The notes under the pieces: generated by a model | Seen by the model: only the letters and a program-made list of their open reading frames with translations | The model's database searches: none | Told to the model about the DNA's origin: nothing | Position numbers and translations under genes: made by a program | Assembly (NCBI RefSeq): GCF_030646845.1 | Contig: NZ_JAUSLE010000010.1 | Coordinates: 18,516-82,515 of the forward strand | Reading direction: 5' to 3' | Origin: Rhodoferax sp. | Lineage (GTDB): Bacteria > Pseudomonadota > Gammaproteobacteria > Burkholderiales > Burkholderiaceae_C | Length of the DNA stretch: 64,000 bases | Shown: positions 36,522 to 45,378 of the stretch, piece after piece | How the letters are laid out: every line of letters starts with the position of its first letter | Position numbering within the stretch: the first letter of the stretch is position 1

Positions 36522-37307
36522 ATGGCCAAAATCTTCTGTGTCGCCAATCAAAAAGGTGGCGTCGGCAAAACCACCACCACGGTCAATCTGGCGGCGGGCT
36601 TGGCCAAAATCGGCCAGCGGGTGCTGATGATTGACCTCGACCCGCAGGGCAACGCCACCATGGGTTCGGGTGTCGACAAGCGCCAGCTGGAGCTGACGAT
36701 CTATGACGTGCTGCTGGAGAACGCCACGATCACCGAGGCGCGCGTGAAAAGTGACAAGCTCATCACCGCCGGCTGCAGCTACGACGTGCTGGGCGCCAAC
36801 CGCGAACTGGCAGGCGCCGAGGTGGAATTGGTCGATGTTGAGCGCCGCGAACGCCGCATCAAAACGGCCATAGCTGCCGTTGAAAGCGAGTACGACTTTG
36901 TCTTGATCGACTGTCCGCCCAGCCTGTCCATGCTCACCCTCAATGGCCTGTGCTGCGCCAACGGCGTGATTGTGCCCATGCAGTGCGAGTATTTTGCGCT
37001 GGAGGGCCTCACTGATCTGGTCAACACCATCAAGCAGGTCCACGCCAATTTGAATCCGGACTTGCAAATCATCGGCCTGCTGCGCGTCATGTTCGACCCC
37101 CGCATCACCTTGCAGCAACAGGTCAGCGAGCAGCTCAAAAACCATTTTGGCAACAAAGTCTTCAACACCGTCATCCCGCGCAACGTGCGCCTGGCCGAAG
37201 CGCCCAGCTACGGCCTGCCCGGCGTGGTGTTTGACCCGTCCGCGCGCGGCAGCATCGCCTTTGTCGAGTTTGCCAACGAGATGGTGGAACGCATCAAAAC
37301 CATGTAA
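36522..37307 (+). CDS. parA: Chromosome-partitioning ATPase ParA (Soj)
   Basis: A 261-residue deviant-Walker ATPase. The P-loop [18 protein letters not shown] lies at residues 11-28. DLDPQGNATMGSGVDK follows, then DCPPSLSMLTLN and the FDPRITLQQQVSEQLKNHFG region. It forms ATP-dependent gradients on the nucleoid that pull ParB-parS complexes. It lies downstream of mnmG-rsmG, as is usual, but a LysE gene and a repeat intervene. Confidence 0.97.
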   Translation: MAKIFCVANQKGGVGKTTTTVNLAAGLAKIGQRVLMIDLDPQGNATMGSGVDKRQLELTIYDVLLENATITEARVKSDKLITAGCSYDVLGANRELAGAEVELVDVERRERRIKTAIAAVESEYDFVLIDCPPSLSMLTLNGLCCANGVIVPMQCEYFALEGLTDLVNTIKQVHANLNPDLQIIGLLRVMFDPRITLQQQVSEQLKNHFGNKVFNTVIPRNVRLAEAPSYGLPGVVFDPSARGSIAFVEFANEMVERIKTM

Positions 37308-37343
37308 ACGGGGTGGAAACACGCCAAACCATGAATTTAAGTG

Positions 37344-37404
37344 CCAAATTGACCTCTAGCCGGCGTATTTATTGCCTAAACAGCTATTAAATATATAGCA
37401 ATTT
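37344..37404 (-). repeat. Dispersed intergenic hairpin repeat, copy 5
   Basis: CCTCTAGCCGGCGTATTTAT, then TGCCTAAACAGCTATTAAATATATAGCA on the plus strand. Read on the minus strand it is the hairpin followed by AATAAATACGCCGGCTAGAG, matching copies at 54050, 57000 and 59306. It lies between parA and the hydrolase gene. Confidence 0.75.
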
Positions 37405-37435
37405 AAATCCATATAGCCTTGACCGTCTCATTGTA

Positions 37436-37996
37436 ATGATGCAAACGCCACTCGTTTTCACCCTCCCAGGCTGGCAAGGCAGCGGTGCCGCGCATTGGCA
37501 AAGCCATTGGGAAGCCGCATTTGGCGACGTTCGCGTAGAGCAGCACGACTGGCAGCAGCCCCTGCGCGGCGACTGGATCACGCGGCTGGAAGACGCCGTG
37601 CAAGAGCACCTGAAACAGCATCCGACGCAGCCCGTCGTGTTCGCTGCGCACAGCCTCGGTTGCCATCTGGTTGCCGCGTGGGCGGCTTTGTCCCCCAACG
37701 TGCAGCACGTCGCTGGTGCACTGCTGGTGGCGCCGCCCGACCCGCTGCAGCCCCATTTTCCGCCGCAGTTGCACAGCTGGAGCAAACCGGTGTTGAACAA
37801 GTTGCCGTTCAAAACCACGCTGGCCGCCTCCACCAACGACCCTTTTTGCCACTTCCATATCGCCACGGGCTTGGCAGGACATTGGGGCAGCGAGCTTGTC
37901 AGCGTCGGCGAACGCGGTCACATCAACGCCGAATCGGGACTGGGCGACTGGCCCGCGGGGCGAGCCATGCTGATGCAACTGGCTCAATCGGCCTGA
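37436..37996 (+). CDS. RBBP9/YdeN-family alpha/beta hydrolase
   Basis: A 186-residue small serine hydrolase. The opening FTLPGWQGSGAAHWQSHWE is typical of the RBBP9/YdeN group. The nucleophile elbow is AHSLGCHLVAAW, the acid lies in STNDPFC, and the final histidine in GERGHINAESGLGDWPAG. The substrate is unknown. It interrupts the parA-parB pair, which usually adjoin; it has only 65 bases before parB, so it may be co-transcribed with it. Confidence 0.88.
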   Translation: MMQTPLVFTLPGWQGSGAAHWQSHWEAAFGDVRVEQHDWQQPLRGDWITRLEDAVQEHLKQHPTQPVVFAAHSLGCHLVAAWAALSPNVQHVAGALLVAPPDPLQPHFPPQLHSWSKPVLNKLPFKTTLAASTNDPFCHFHIATGLAGHWGSELVSVGERGHINAESGLGDWPAGRAMLMQLAQSA

Positions 37997-38061
37997 ACGC
38001 GACCCGTGCTTTATTGCTTATTTATTTATTTATAAAACCTAAAAAATCAACGGAAAACAAC

Positions 38062-38991
38062 ATGGCAACCAAACGACCCAAAGGCCTAGGACGCGGCCTG
38101 GAAGCACTGCTCGGCCCCACATTTGACGAAAATGCCGCCACGAACAGCGGAGTTCTCGCCAACACGGGCACGCCGTCCAGCTTGCTGTTGACTGATCTGG
38201 TCGCCGGCCAGTACCAGCCGCGCACCCGCATGGACGAGGGCGCTTTGTACGAGCTGGCCGAGTCCATCAAGGCGCAGGGCATCATGCAGCCGATCCTGGT
38301 GCGTCGCCTGACCAGCGGTGCGAATGACGGCAAATACGAGATCATCGCCGGCGAGCGCCGCTTCCGCGCCGCCAAAATCGCCGGACTGGACCACGTGCCG
38401 GTGCTGGTGCGCGACGTGCCTGACGAGGCCGCCGCCGCCATGTCGCTGATTGAAAACATCCAGCGCGAAGACCTCAACCCACTGGAAGAAGCCCAGGGTT
38501 TACAACGCCTGGTGCGAGAGTTTGCGCTCACTCACGAACAAGCCGCGCAGGCCGTGGGCCGCTCCCGCAGTGCTGCCAGCAACCTGCTCCGGCTCCTGAA
38601 TCTGGCCGACCCGGTGCAAACCATGCTGATGGCCGGCGACCTTGACATGGGCCACGCCCGCGCCCTGTTGTCGCTCGACCGCGCCACCCAGATCACGGCA
38701 GCCAGCCAGATCAGCGCCAGGAAAATGTCGGTCCGCGAGGCCGAGAGCCTGGTCAAAAAGCTCAGCGCCGAGTTCAACCTGGTGGCCACCAAGCCCAAAA
38801 AAGAGAAATCCCGCGACCTCAAACGCGTGGAAGAAGAGCTCTCCGACCTGCTCACCGCGCAGGTCGAGATCCGCGTCAAAAAGCGCGTGAAACGCCACGG
38901 CAAGTTTGAGGAGATGGGCGAGCTGGCGATCCAGTTTGGCTCGATGGAAGAGTTGAACGGGTTGATCGACCGGCTGCGGGGCGAGGCGTGA
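38062..38991 (+). CDS. parB: Chromosome-partitioning protein ParB (Spo0J)
   Basis: A 309-residue CTPase-type ParB. The N-terminal ParA-stimulating peptide is RPKGLGRGLEALLG. The conserved box I/II parts are QYQPRTRMDE and GERRFRAAKIAG, with ENIQREDLNPLEEAQG, and the helix-turn-helix is LTHEQAAQAVGRSRSAASNLLRLL. The C-terminal dimerisation region is basic and helical. It binds the parS sites in mnmG and rsmG and spreads along DNA as a clamp. Confidence 0.97.
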   Translation: MATKRPKGLGRGLEALLGPTFDENAATNSGVLANTGTPSSLLLTDLVAGQYQPRTRMDEGALYELAESIKAQGIMQPILVRRLTSGANDGKYEIIAGERRFRAAKIAGLDHVPVLVRDVPDEAAAAMSLIENIQREDLNPLEEAQGLQRLVREFALTHEQAAQAVGRSRSAASNLLRLLNLADPVQTMLMAGDLDMGHARALLSLDRATQITAASQISARKMSVREAESLVKKLSAEFNLVATKPKKEKSRDLKRVEEELSDLLTAQVEIRVKKRVKRHGKFEEMGELAIQFGSMEELNGLIDRLRGEA

Positions 38992-38992
38992 G

Positions 38993-39022
38993 CCCGAGGC
39001 GTTGTCCGCCCTTGGGTTTTTT
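38993..39022 (+). terminator. Rho-independent terminator after parB
   Basis: CCCGAGGCG, a short loop and CGCCCTTGGG form a nine-pair stem with one bulged C, followed directly by TTTTTT. It lies two bases after the parB stop. Confidence 0.55.
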
Positions 39023-39054
39023 GCTTTGCATGATTTTTGGTGGCCAACTTGAGC

Positions 39055-40329
39055 TTATTTGCCCAACCACGCCACCAATTGCCGCGTCACCTCCGGGCTG
39101 CTGAGCAGCCCCAGATGGTTCATGCGGTAGGCAATCCACTGCGCTGATTTTTTGAAGCCCAGATGGCGCTGCGGGTCGTCATGCTGCCCGAGCGCGCTGT
39201 GCAGGGGCACGAGGCCGTCGCCAACCAGGCGGTCGGCCAGGTGGCTGCGCTTGGCGGCGGTGGTGGCGGCGATGGTGAAGCAGGCCACGTTGGTGGGCAG
39301 GGGTACGACCTGGCGCTTGTCGGGTTGGCGGCGAAAGCGATCGTGGCCCAGCCAGTCCTCATCCAGCACATGGCCAAAGCGCAGGTCGGTGATACCTGCG
39401 CTGCGCAGTTGGGCCAGTTTGGCAAAAGGGGCGGTAAAGGACGTGCTGCCCAGCAGGACGTCAATCCAGTTGCCGGCCCGCTCCAGGGGTGCACCGTGAT
39501 GCGGGGTGCCCAGAAACACCATGTTTTTCAGCAGCGCCGGCCAGCGCGGGGCGTCCTGAGCGGCCACCTGCTGGGCAGTGTAAAGCGCGCTGCGCATGAC
39601 CAGGCCACCCATGCTGTGCGCCACCACGCTGAGTTCAAGCACGGGCACCGGCCAGTGCGCGACCAATTGCTCCAGCTGGGCGCTGAGTTCGCGCCCGTTC
39701 TCGGAGGTGTGCAGGCCGGTGTTGTAGCGCACGCAGACGGGGGTGTAGCCCAGTTCGGTGGCGAGTGTGCTGCCGTGGTCCACCACTTGCCCTTTGTGCT
39801 CGGTTCGCCACTGCAAATCGTTCATGCACAGGCCGTGAATCAGCAGCACCAGCTTGCCGGTCAGCTCCGCGGGTGGCGGCAGGGCGCGCCAGTTCAGTAC
39901 CTGACCCTGATACCGCAGCGTCATGGGCGTGGCAAAGGGGTTGTGGCTGGCCGCCAGGCGGTCGCCCATCACGCCATTGAGCGCGGCCAGCACCGCTTCG
40001 CGCTGGGGCGACTCAGCCGGCGCGGCTTCGGCCCACTCCAGCAGCGGCTGCAGCCGGGCCAGTACCTTGTCCACACCCGCGCCCAGCAGTTGCGTGACGC
40101 TGCGCAAACTCTTGTAAATCAAGCCTGTAAGGCCCCGAGCCTCTCCCGGCTCCTTGCCACCGGGCACGCCCAGAGCGTTCCAGACCGATTGATGCACGCC
40201 TTCGGCAATGTGCGTCATGCCTTGCGTGGCTTGGGTGGCGAGCTGGACGACGGCGCGTGCGTCAGAGGCACGCAGGTGTTTGAGTGCCGGCGTGGTTTTC
40301 TTTGGCGGGGCAGACGATGGGGGGGTCAT
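39055..40329 (-). CDS. PGAP1/triacylglycerol-lipase-like alpha/beta hydrolase
   Basis: A 424-residue protein. An N-terminal helical part of about 150 residues precedes a lipase-like hydrolase domain. LVLLIHGLCMNDLQW holds the oxyanion region, and VVAHSMGGLVMRSA the GxSxG-like nucleophile elbow. LGTPHHGAPLERAGNW is a lipase/PGAP1 hallmark, and a late histidine lies in SALGQHDDPQRHLGF. No clear signal peptide. It probably acts on lipid or ester substrates. Start at ATG 40329; convergent with parB and divergent from the TetR gene. Confidence 0.82.
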   Translation of the reverse strand: MTPPSSAPPKKTTPALKHLRASDARAVVQLATQATQGMTHIAEGVHQSVWNALGVPGGKEPGEARGLTGLIYKSLRSVTQLLGAGVDKVLARLQPLLEWAEAAPAESPQREAVLAALNGVMGDRLAASHNPFATPMTLRYQGQVLNWRALPPPAELTGKLVLLIHGLCMNDLQWRTEHKGQVVDHGSTLATELGYTPVCVRYNTGLHTSENGRELSAQLEQLVAHWPVPVLELSVVAHSMGGLVMRSALYTAQQVAAQDAPRWPALLKNMVFLGTPHHGAPLERAGNWIDVLLGSTSFTAPFAKLAQLRSAGITDLRFGHVLDEDWLGHDRFRRQPDKRQVVPLPTNVACFTIAATTAAKRSHLADRLVGDGLVPLHSALGQHDDPQRHLGFKKSAQWIAYRMNHLGLLSSPEVTRQLVAWLGK

Positions 40330-40400
40330 GGTGGGCTGGCCGGATGAAAAATCGCGACGAACCACGCATTGTGATTTGACTCACCAAGAAATGCAGTATA

Positions 40401-40432
40401 AACTTGGTAAGTAATTAATAACTTACCAAGTT
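40401..40432. promoter_or_regulatory. Long palindromic operator for the TetR regulator
   Basis: AACTTGGTAAGT and ACTTACCAAGTT are perfect 12-bp inverted arms separated by AATTAATA. A TTGACA hexamer overlaps the right end (40431-40436). It lies 24 bases upstream of the tetR-like start and fits autoregulation of the exporter operon. Confidence 0.75.
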
Positions 40433-40455
40433 GACAATCCATTCAGAGACACTTT

Positions 40456-41064
40456 ATGCAACTCACAGCTACCCGTTTACCCACTGAAGCGCGCCAAGCC
40501 GAGATTGTGGCCGCCGCCTTGCGTTTGGCGCAAGACAGCAGTCCTGCAAGCATCACCACCACCGACCTGGCCGGTGCGGTGGGTGTGAGCCAGGGGGCGT
40601 TGTTCAAGCATTTCTCGTCAAAAGAGGCCATCTGGCTGGCCGTCATGGCTTGGGTCACTGAGCACTTGCTGCGCTCGCTCCATGAAGCGGCAGAGCAGGC
40701 TCCTACGCCCACAGAAGCGTTGCGTCGCGTTTTTGATGCGCATGTGCGCTTTGTGGTGGCCCACCCCGGCGTACCGCGCGTGATCTTTCATGAATTGCAG
40801 CAGCCGGAGGATTCGCCGCTTAAACAGCAGGTACGCAGCCTCATGCAGGGCTACCGTCAACTGCTGCTGGGTCTGCTGGGGGCATCTGTGCAGCGCGGTG
40901 ACGCGGCGCTTGATCTGGACGTGTCGGCAGCTGCCACCCTGTTTGTGGGCATCGTACAGGGCCTGGTGATGCAGTCCATGCTGAGCGGGCAGATGGCCAA
41001 TATGAGTACGCAAGCCTCAAGCGTTTTCGACCTTTACCTGCGCGGTATCCGCACACCATCATGA
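40456..41064 (+). CDS. TetR-family repressor of the exporter operon
   Basis: A 202-residue regulator. The N-terminal helix-turn-helix (residues about 12-58) reads RQAEIVAAALRLAQ then TTDLAGAVGVSQGALFKHFSSKEAIW. The helical ligand-binding domain continues to the end. It heads a four-gene operon, overlapping the HlyD gene by four bases, with the palindromic operator just upstream. The inducer is unknown. Confidence 0.9.
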   Translation: MQLTATRLPTEARQAEIVAAALRLAQDSSPASITTTDLAGAVGVSQGALFKHFSSKEAIWLAVMAWVTEHLLRSLHEAAEQAPTPTEALRRVFDAHVRFVVAHPGVPRVIFHELQQPEDSPLKQQVRSLMQGYRQLLLGLLGASVQRGDAALDLDVSAAATLFVGIVQGLVMQSMLSGQMANMSTQASSVFDLYLRGIRTPS

Positions 41065-42266
41065 AACTCAAATCGCCTTCCTCCAAAGTGCTTGTGCTCG
41101 GCTTGTTGGCCGTGTTGCTGCTGGTCGCCGTCGTTTTTGTCTTCCGGCGCGCTGGACCGCTGGCGCCCGTGCGCGTGACGGTGGCGCAAGCCGCCGAGGG
41201 TTCACTCACGCCCGCGCTCTACGGCATTGGCACGGTGGAGGCGCGTCGCAGTTACCTCATCGGTCCGACCGTCGCAGGCCGCGTGCTGCGCGTGCTGGTG
41301 GATGCGGGAGATACGGTGAAAGCGGGACAATTGCTGGCTGAAATGGATCCGGTGGATCTGGACAACCGGCTGGTGGCGCTGGACGCCTCGATGGCACGGG
41401 GTGCCAGCGCGATTGCAGCTGCCGACGCGCAGACGGCCGATGCAGCCGCGCGCCGGGAGCTGGCCGCAGTCAACGCGCGCCGCTACGTGGAGCTGGGACA
41501 GCAAAACTTCATGAGCTCCGGTGCGGTAGAGGCGAAAGTGCAGGAGCAGACCTCAGCCGAGGCCGGGGCGCGTGCGGCGCAGGCCAATCTGTCAGCGGCG
41601 CGGCAGGATCTCGTGCGTCTGAAAGCCGAGCGTGCCGCCTTGGCGCAGCAGCGCCAGAACGTGCGCCTGGTGGCAACGCAGGATGGTGTGGTGATGTCGC
41701 GTGACGCCGAGCCGGGTTCCACCGTGGTGGCAGGGCAGGCCGTGCTCAAACTCATTGAACCCGGCAGCCTGTGGGTGAAGGCGCGCTTTGACCAGGGCCG
41801 CTCGGCTGGTCTGGTGCCTGGCCTGGCCGCAGATATTGTGATGCGCTCCCGTGCCGCCACCGTGCTGCCTGGCAAAGTCGCCCGCGTGGAACTGCAGGGT
41901 GACAACGTGACGGAGGAGCGCGTGGCGCAAATCTCGTTTGACACGCTGCCCGCAGGTGTTTCCATCGGCGAACTGGCCGAGGTCACGCTCAGGCTGCCAG
42001 CCACGCCGCGCTCCCTGTTGTTGCCCAATGCCGCCATCAAGCGTCAAGGCGGGCAGACCGGTGTCTGGCTGCTGGAAGACGGCAGCCTGCGGTTCGCGCC
42101 GCTGCGCCTGGGTCAGACAGGCCTGGATGGACAGGTGCAGGTGCTGGACGGTTTGAAGGCCGGCAACCAGGTCGTGGTGTACAGCGAAAAGGACGTCGAT
42201 GCACACAGCCGCATTCAGGTGGTGCAAAGTCTGACAGGGCAAAAAGAAACACAGGGCACGCCATGA
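41061..42266 (+). CDS. HlyD/MacA-type periplasmic adaptor
   Basis: A 401-residue membrane-fusion protein. An N-terminal anchor helix (VLVLGLLAVLLLVAVVFVF) precedes a biotinyl-lipoyl half (GPTVAGRVLRVLVDAGDTVKAGQLLAEMDP), a long helical hairpin (about 105-195, Ala/Gln rich) and the second lipoyl half (LVATQDGVVMSRDAEPGSTVVAGQAVLKLIE). A beta-barrel and membrane-proximal part follow. It links the ABC exporter encoded downstream to an outer-membrane channel. Overlaps both neighbours by four bases. Confidence 0.9.
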   Translation: MKLKSPSSKVLVLGLLAVLLLVAVVFVFRRAGPLAPVRVTVAQAAEGSLTPALYGIGTVEARRSYLIGPTVAGRVLRVLVDAGDTVKAGQLLAEMDPVDLDNRLVALDASMARGASAIAAADAQTADAAARRELAAVNARRYVELGQQNFMSSGAVEAKVQEQTSAEAGARAAQANLSAARQDLVRLKAERAALAQQRQNVRLVATQDGVVMSRDAEPGSTVVAGQAVLKLIEPGSLWVKARFDQGRSAGLVPGLAADIVMRSRAATVLPGKVARVELQGDNVTEERVAQISFDTLPAGVSIGELAEVTLRLPATPRSLLLPNAAIKRQGGQTGVWLLEDGSLRFAPLRLGQTGLDGQVQVLDGLKAGNQVVVYSEKDVDAHSRIQVVQSLTGQKETQGTP

Positions 42267-43453
42267 TCAGTCTGGCTGGCCGCGACATTCTGCATTCGTG
42301 GAGCAAGTTCGTCTTCACGGGCATTGGCCTGGGCCTGCTGATTGGTGTCACGCTGACCATGGCCGGCGTGTACAGGGGCATGGTGGACGATGCGCGGATG
42401 CTGTTGACCAACAGCCGGGCCGACCTCTGGGTGGTGCAAAAAGACACACAGGGCCCGTACGCCGAAGCCTCCAGCCTGCGCGATGACGCGTATCGATCCC
42501 TGTTGGGCATGCCGGGCGTGGCGCGGGCCGCCAATGTGACCTATCTCACCATGCAGGTGCGCCGCGAGAGCACCGATGTGCGGGCCATGGTCGTGGGGTT
42601 CGAGCCTGACCAGCCGGGTGAGCCGGGCTACCTGATTGCGGGCCGCCATATCACACGCAACCACTACGAGGCCGTGGCCGATGTGAAAACCGGCTTCCAG
42701 GTGGGTGATCTCATCAAGATTCGCCGCCACGAGTACAGCGTGGTGGGCCTCACGCAGCGCATGGTGTCGTCTGGCGGCGACCCGATGGTCTTTATTCCGC
42801 TGGCTGATGCGCAGGAGGCGCAGTTTCTGAAGGACAACGACGCCATCGTCAACGAGCGTGCCCGCACTGCCGCCAACCCCGCGCTCAATCGCCCTGGCGT
42901 GCCGGGTCTGCTGGAGGCCATCCAGGCCTCGCAGAGCAGCAACCACAATGTCAACGCCGTGCTGGTGCAAATCCAGCCCGGGCTGGATGCCGAGCAGGTG
43001 GCCGAACCGATTCGCCGCTGGAAGCACCTGCAGGTGTTCACGCGCGAGCAGATGGAAGACATTCTGGTGGCCAAGTTGATTGCCACATCTGCCAAGCAGA
43101 TCGGCATGTTCCTGGTGATCCTGGCCATCGTGAGCGCGGCCATCGTGGCCTTCATCATCTACACCATGACACTGGGCAAGCTGCGCGAGATTGCGGTGCT
43201 CAAGCTCATCGGTACGCGCGACCGCACGATTGCCAGCATGATCCTGCAGCAAGCCATGGGCCTCGGCGTCATTGGCTTCATTGTTGGCAAGGTGGCCGCG
43301 ACCATCTGGGCACCCGTCTTTCCCAAGTACGTGCTGCTGGAAACAGGCGACGCCGTGCAGGGTTTTATCGCGGTGATGATCATCTGCGCGCTGGCTAGCA
43401 CGCTCGCCATCCGCGTGGCGCTGCGCGTGGACCCGGCTGCGGCCATAGGATGA
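42263..43453 (+). CDS. FtsX/DevC-type ABC exporter permease
   Basis: A 396-residue permease with the MacB/FtsX arrangement. The first helix is at residues about 15-35, a large periplasmic domain spans about 45-270, and three C-terminal helices follow (MFLVILAIVSAAIVAFIIYTM, QQAMGLGVIGFIVGKVAATI, AVMIICALASTLAIRVAL) around LGKLREIAVLKLIGTRDR. The adaptor-permease-ATPase order is that of DevBCA exporters. The substrate is unknown. Confidence 0.88.
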   Translation: MISLAGRDILHSWSKFVFTGIGLGLLIGVTLTMAGVYRGMVDDARMLLTNSRADLWVVQKDTQGPYAEASSLRDDAYRSLLGMPGVARAANVTYLTMQVRRESTDVRAMVVGFEPDQPGEPGYLIAGRHITRNHYEAVADVKTGFQVGDLIKIRRHEYSVVGLTQRMVSSGGDPMVFIPLADAQEAQFLKDNDAIVNERARTAANPALNRPGVPGLLEAIQASQSSNHNVNAVLVQIQPGLDAEQVAEPIRRWKHLQVFTREQMEDILVAKLIATSAKQIGMFLVILAIVSAAIVAFIIYTMTLGKLREIAVLKLIGTRDRTIASMILQQAMGLGVIGFIVGKVAATIWAPVFPKYVLLETGDAVQGFIAVMIICALASTLAIRVALRVDPAAAIG

Positions 43454-43462
43454 AAGCGCAAC

Positions 43463-44179
43463 ATGACTGAATTAGTTGAATTGGGGATCCGCATCGAAGG
43501 TTTGAGCAAACGCTATGGCGAAGGTGAGGCCGCCGTGGATGCGCTCAAGGACGTGAACATGAGCGTCGCCCCGGGCGAGGTGGTTGGCCTGATCGGCCCC
43601 TCAGGCTCGGGCAAGAGCACGCTGCTCAAGTGTCTGGGCGCGGTGATCGAACCCACCTCGGGACGCATGATTCTAGGCAACCAGACCATCTACGACCAGG
43701 GCTGGAAACTGTCTGACTTGCGCGCTTTGCGACGCGACAGCATCGGCTTTGTGTTTCAGGCACCGTACCTCATCCCGTTTCTGGATGTAACCGACAACGT
43801 GGCCCTGCTGCCCATGCTGGCCGGCCAGCCCAACGCGAAGGCCCGCATCCGCGCCCGTGAACTGCTCGATGCGCTCGAAGTGGGGCACCGCGCCAAAGCC
43901 GAGCCCTCACAACTTTCGGGTGGTGAGCAGCAGCGTGTGGCCATCGCGCGCGCACTGGCCAACCAGCCGCCCGTGATCCTGGCCGACGAGCCCACGGCAC
44001 CGCTGGACAGCGAACGCGCACTCGGTGTGATGCGCATCCTCAACCAGATGGCGCAGCAGTACCGCACCGCCATCATCGTGGTCACGCACGACGAAAAAAT
44101 CATCCCGACCTTCAAGCGCATTTATCACATTCGTGATGGGCGCACGTATGAAGAAGCCGGCCAGGGCCTGAGCCTCTAG
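43463..44179 (+). CDS. ABC exporter ATPase, LolD/MacB/DevA type
   Basis: A 238-residue ATPase. Walker A is [15 protein letters not shown], the Q-loop [14 protein letters not shown], the signature [16 protein letters not shown], Walker [14 protein letters not shown] and the switch histidine VVTHDEK. This canonical sequence drives the FtsX-type permease encoded nine bases upstream. TAPLDS replaces the more common TGNLDS of this family. Confidence 0.92.
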   Translation: MTELVELGIRIEGLSKRYGEGEAAVDALKDVNMSVAPGEVVGLIGPSGSGKSTLLKCLGAVIEPTSGRMILGNQTIYDQGWKLSDLRALRRDSIGFVFQAPYLIPFLDVTDNVALLPMLAGQPNAKARIRARELLDALEVGHRAKAEPSQLSGGEQQRVAIARALANQPPVILADEPTAPLDSERALGVMRILNQMAQQYRTAIIVVTHDEKIIPTFKRIYHIRDGRTYEEAGQGLSL

Positions 44180-44227
44180 CGGCCAGGTTTCCAACTTCCA
44201 ACTCCCCCCATTTTGAAAGGATCTCGC

Positions 44228-44632
44228 ATGACAACCCAACGCATTCTCAAAGTTTTGGCCATCATCGCGATTGTCTTTGGCGCACTCACGGTCTTCAGCG
44301 GTGGCCACGCACTGTTCGGCGATGCACAGGCGCGCGCCAGCGTCGGCAACGCGGTGGGCTTTGTGCTGTGGTTCAACTTCTGTGCGGGCTTTGCCTATGT
44401 GCTGACCGGCGTCGGGTTATGGCAAGACCGGCGCTGGGCTGCTGGAGCCGCCAGCCTGCTGGCCTTGGCCACGGCGCTCGTGACCGCTGCCTTTGGCTGG
44501 CATGTCATGGGTGGCGGTGCCTATGAGATGCGCACCGTGGGGGCGCTGGTGCTCAGGCTGGTGTTCTGGGTGGGCGTGGCTGCGCTGGCGCTTCATGCAT
44601 CGAAGCTGGCGAAAATGCCGCATCTCACATAA
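44228..44632 (+). CDS. Hypothetical four-helix membrane protein
   Basis: A 134-residue protein with four hydrophobic segments (about 9-25, 42-62, 72-92, 104-122), for example ILKVLAIIAIVFGALTVFSGGHALFG. AAGGA precedes the ATG at 44228. I do not recognise a characterised family. It may belong to the exporter operon, 48 bases downstream of the ATPase gene. Confidence 0.7.
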   Translation: MTTQRILKVLAIIAIVFGALTVFSGGHALFGDAQARASVGNAVGFVLWFNFCAGFAYVLTGVGLWQDRRWAAGAASLLALATALVTAAFGWHVMGGGAYEMRTVGALVLRLVFWVGVAALALHASKLAKMPHLT

Positions 44633-44641
44633 AATACCAAG

Positions 44642-44974
44642 ATGGACTGGCTCACCAAACTGCCCGGCTTTCAGCGCACACCGTATGGGTTTGAGTGGCG
44701 CTTGCTGCGCCTGATGCCCACCGTGCTGCTGGCGGGCACCTTGCTACCGGCGCTGATGGCGCTGGCGGGTCGATTCTTCATCACCGCCAGCAACGCCGCC
44801 GAGCTGGCGCGGCACATCCAGCTGTTTGATTACGTGATGATCGGTCTGGTGATCTTCATCTGGACCGCCGTACTGACGGTGACGATTGGCTGTGTCATCG
44901 TCTGGCTGATGAAAGGTCCGGCCTACGTGGCCGACGGCTTTGAGGTCTCGCACAGCGACCTGCCCAAACCTTGA
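44642..44974 (+). CDS. Hypothetical small membrane protein
   Basis: A 110-residue protein with two hydrophobic helices (LMPTVLLAGTLLPALMALAG, about 24-43, and YVMIGLVIFIWTAVLTVTIGCVIVW, about 64-88). It starts nine bases after the previous gene ends. The family is not recognised; close spacing suggests it shares that gene's transcript. Confidence 0.65.
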   Translation: MDWLTKLPGFQRTPYGFEWRLLRLMPTVLLAGTLLPALMALAGRFFITASNAAELARHIQLFDYVMIGLVIFIWTAVLTVTIGCVIVWLMKGPAYVADGFEVSHSDLPKP

Positions 44975-45007
44975 CGCCAAGCCATTTTTTGCCTTGGCCA
45001 GTCGCGC

Positions 45008-45352
45008 TCATGGCGCCATGCTGTCCCAGGCCTTGAGCGCTTCGGCGGTATACATCAGCGCAGGCCCGCCGCCCATGTAGATGCACACGCTGAGCATTTC
45101 TTCGAGTTCAGCGCGCGTGCATTGCAGTTTGTGCAGCGCTTTGACGTGAAAGCCAATACAGCCCGAGCAGTGCTGCGTGATGCCAATGGCCAGCGCCATC
45201 AGCTCCTTGTGTTTGGCGCTGACAACGCCCTCTGCCATGGCACTTTTGGCCAATTGCCCAAAAGCAGCCATCGCTTCGGGTTGCGCTTTGCGAAACGGGG
45301 CCAGGTTTTCGTTGATGTTGTGGATCAGTTCGATGTGATTAAAAGTGCTCAT
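45008..45352 (-). CDS. Carboxymuconolactone decarboxylase/AhpD-like protein
   Basis: A 114-residue all-helical protein with the AhpD active-site pattern HCSGCIGFHVKAL (CxxC plus histidine) and surrounding KHKELMALAIGITQ and CIYMGGGPALMYTAEAL. The intact CxxC suggests alkylhydroperoxidase-type thiol chemistry rather than lactone decarboxylation. It lies just downstream of the periplasmic helical protein on the same strand, with 26 bases between. Confidence 0.88.
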   Translation of the reverse strand: MSTFNHIELIHNINENLAPFRKAQPEAMAAFGQLAKSAMAEGVVSAKHKELMALAIGITQHCSGCIGFHVKALHKLQCTRAELEEMLSVCIYMGGGPALMYTAEALKAWDSMAP

Positions 45353-45378
45353 GGTTCTTCTTTATCCTATATCCTTGA

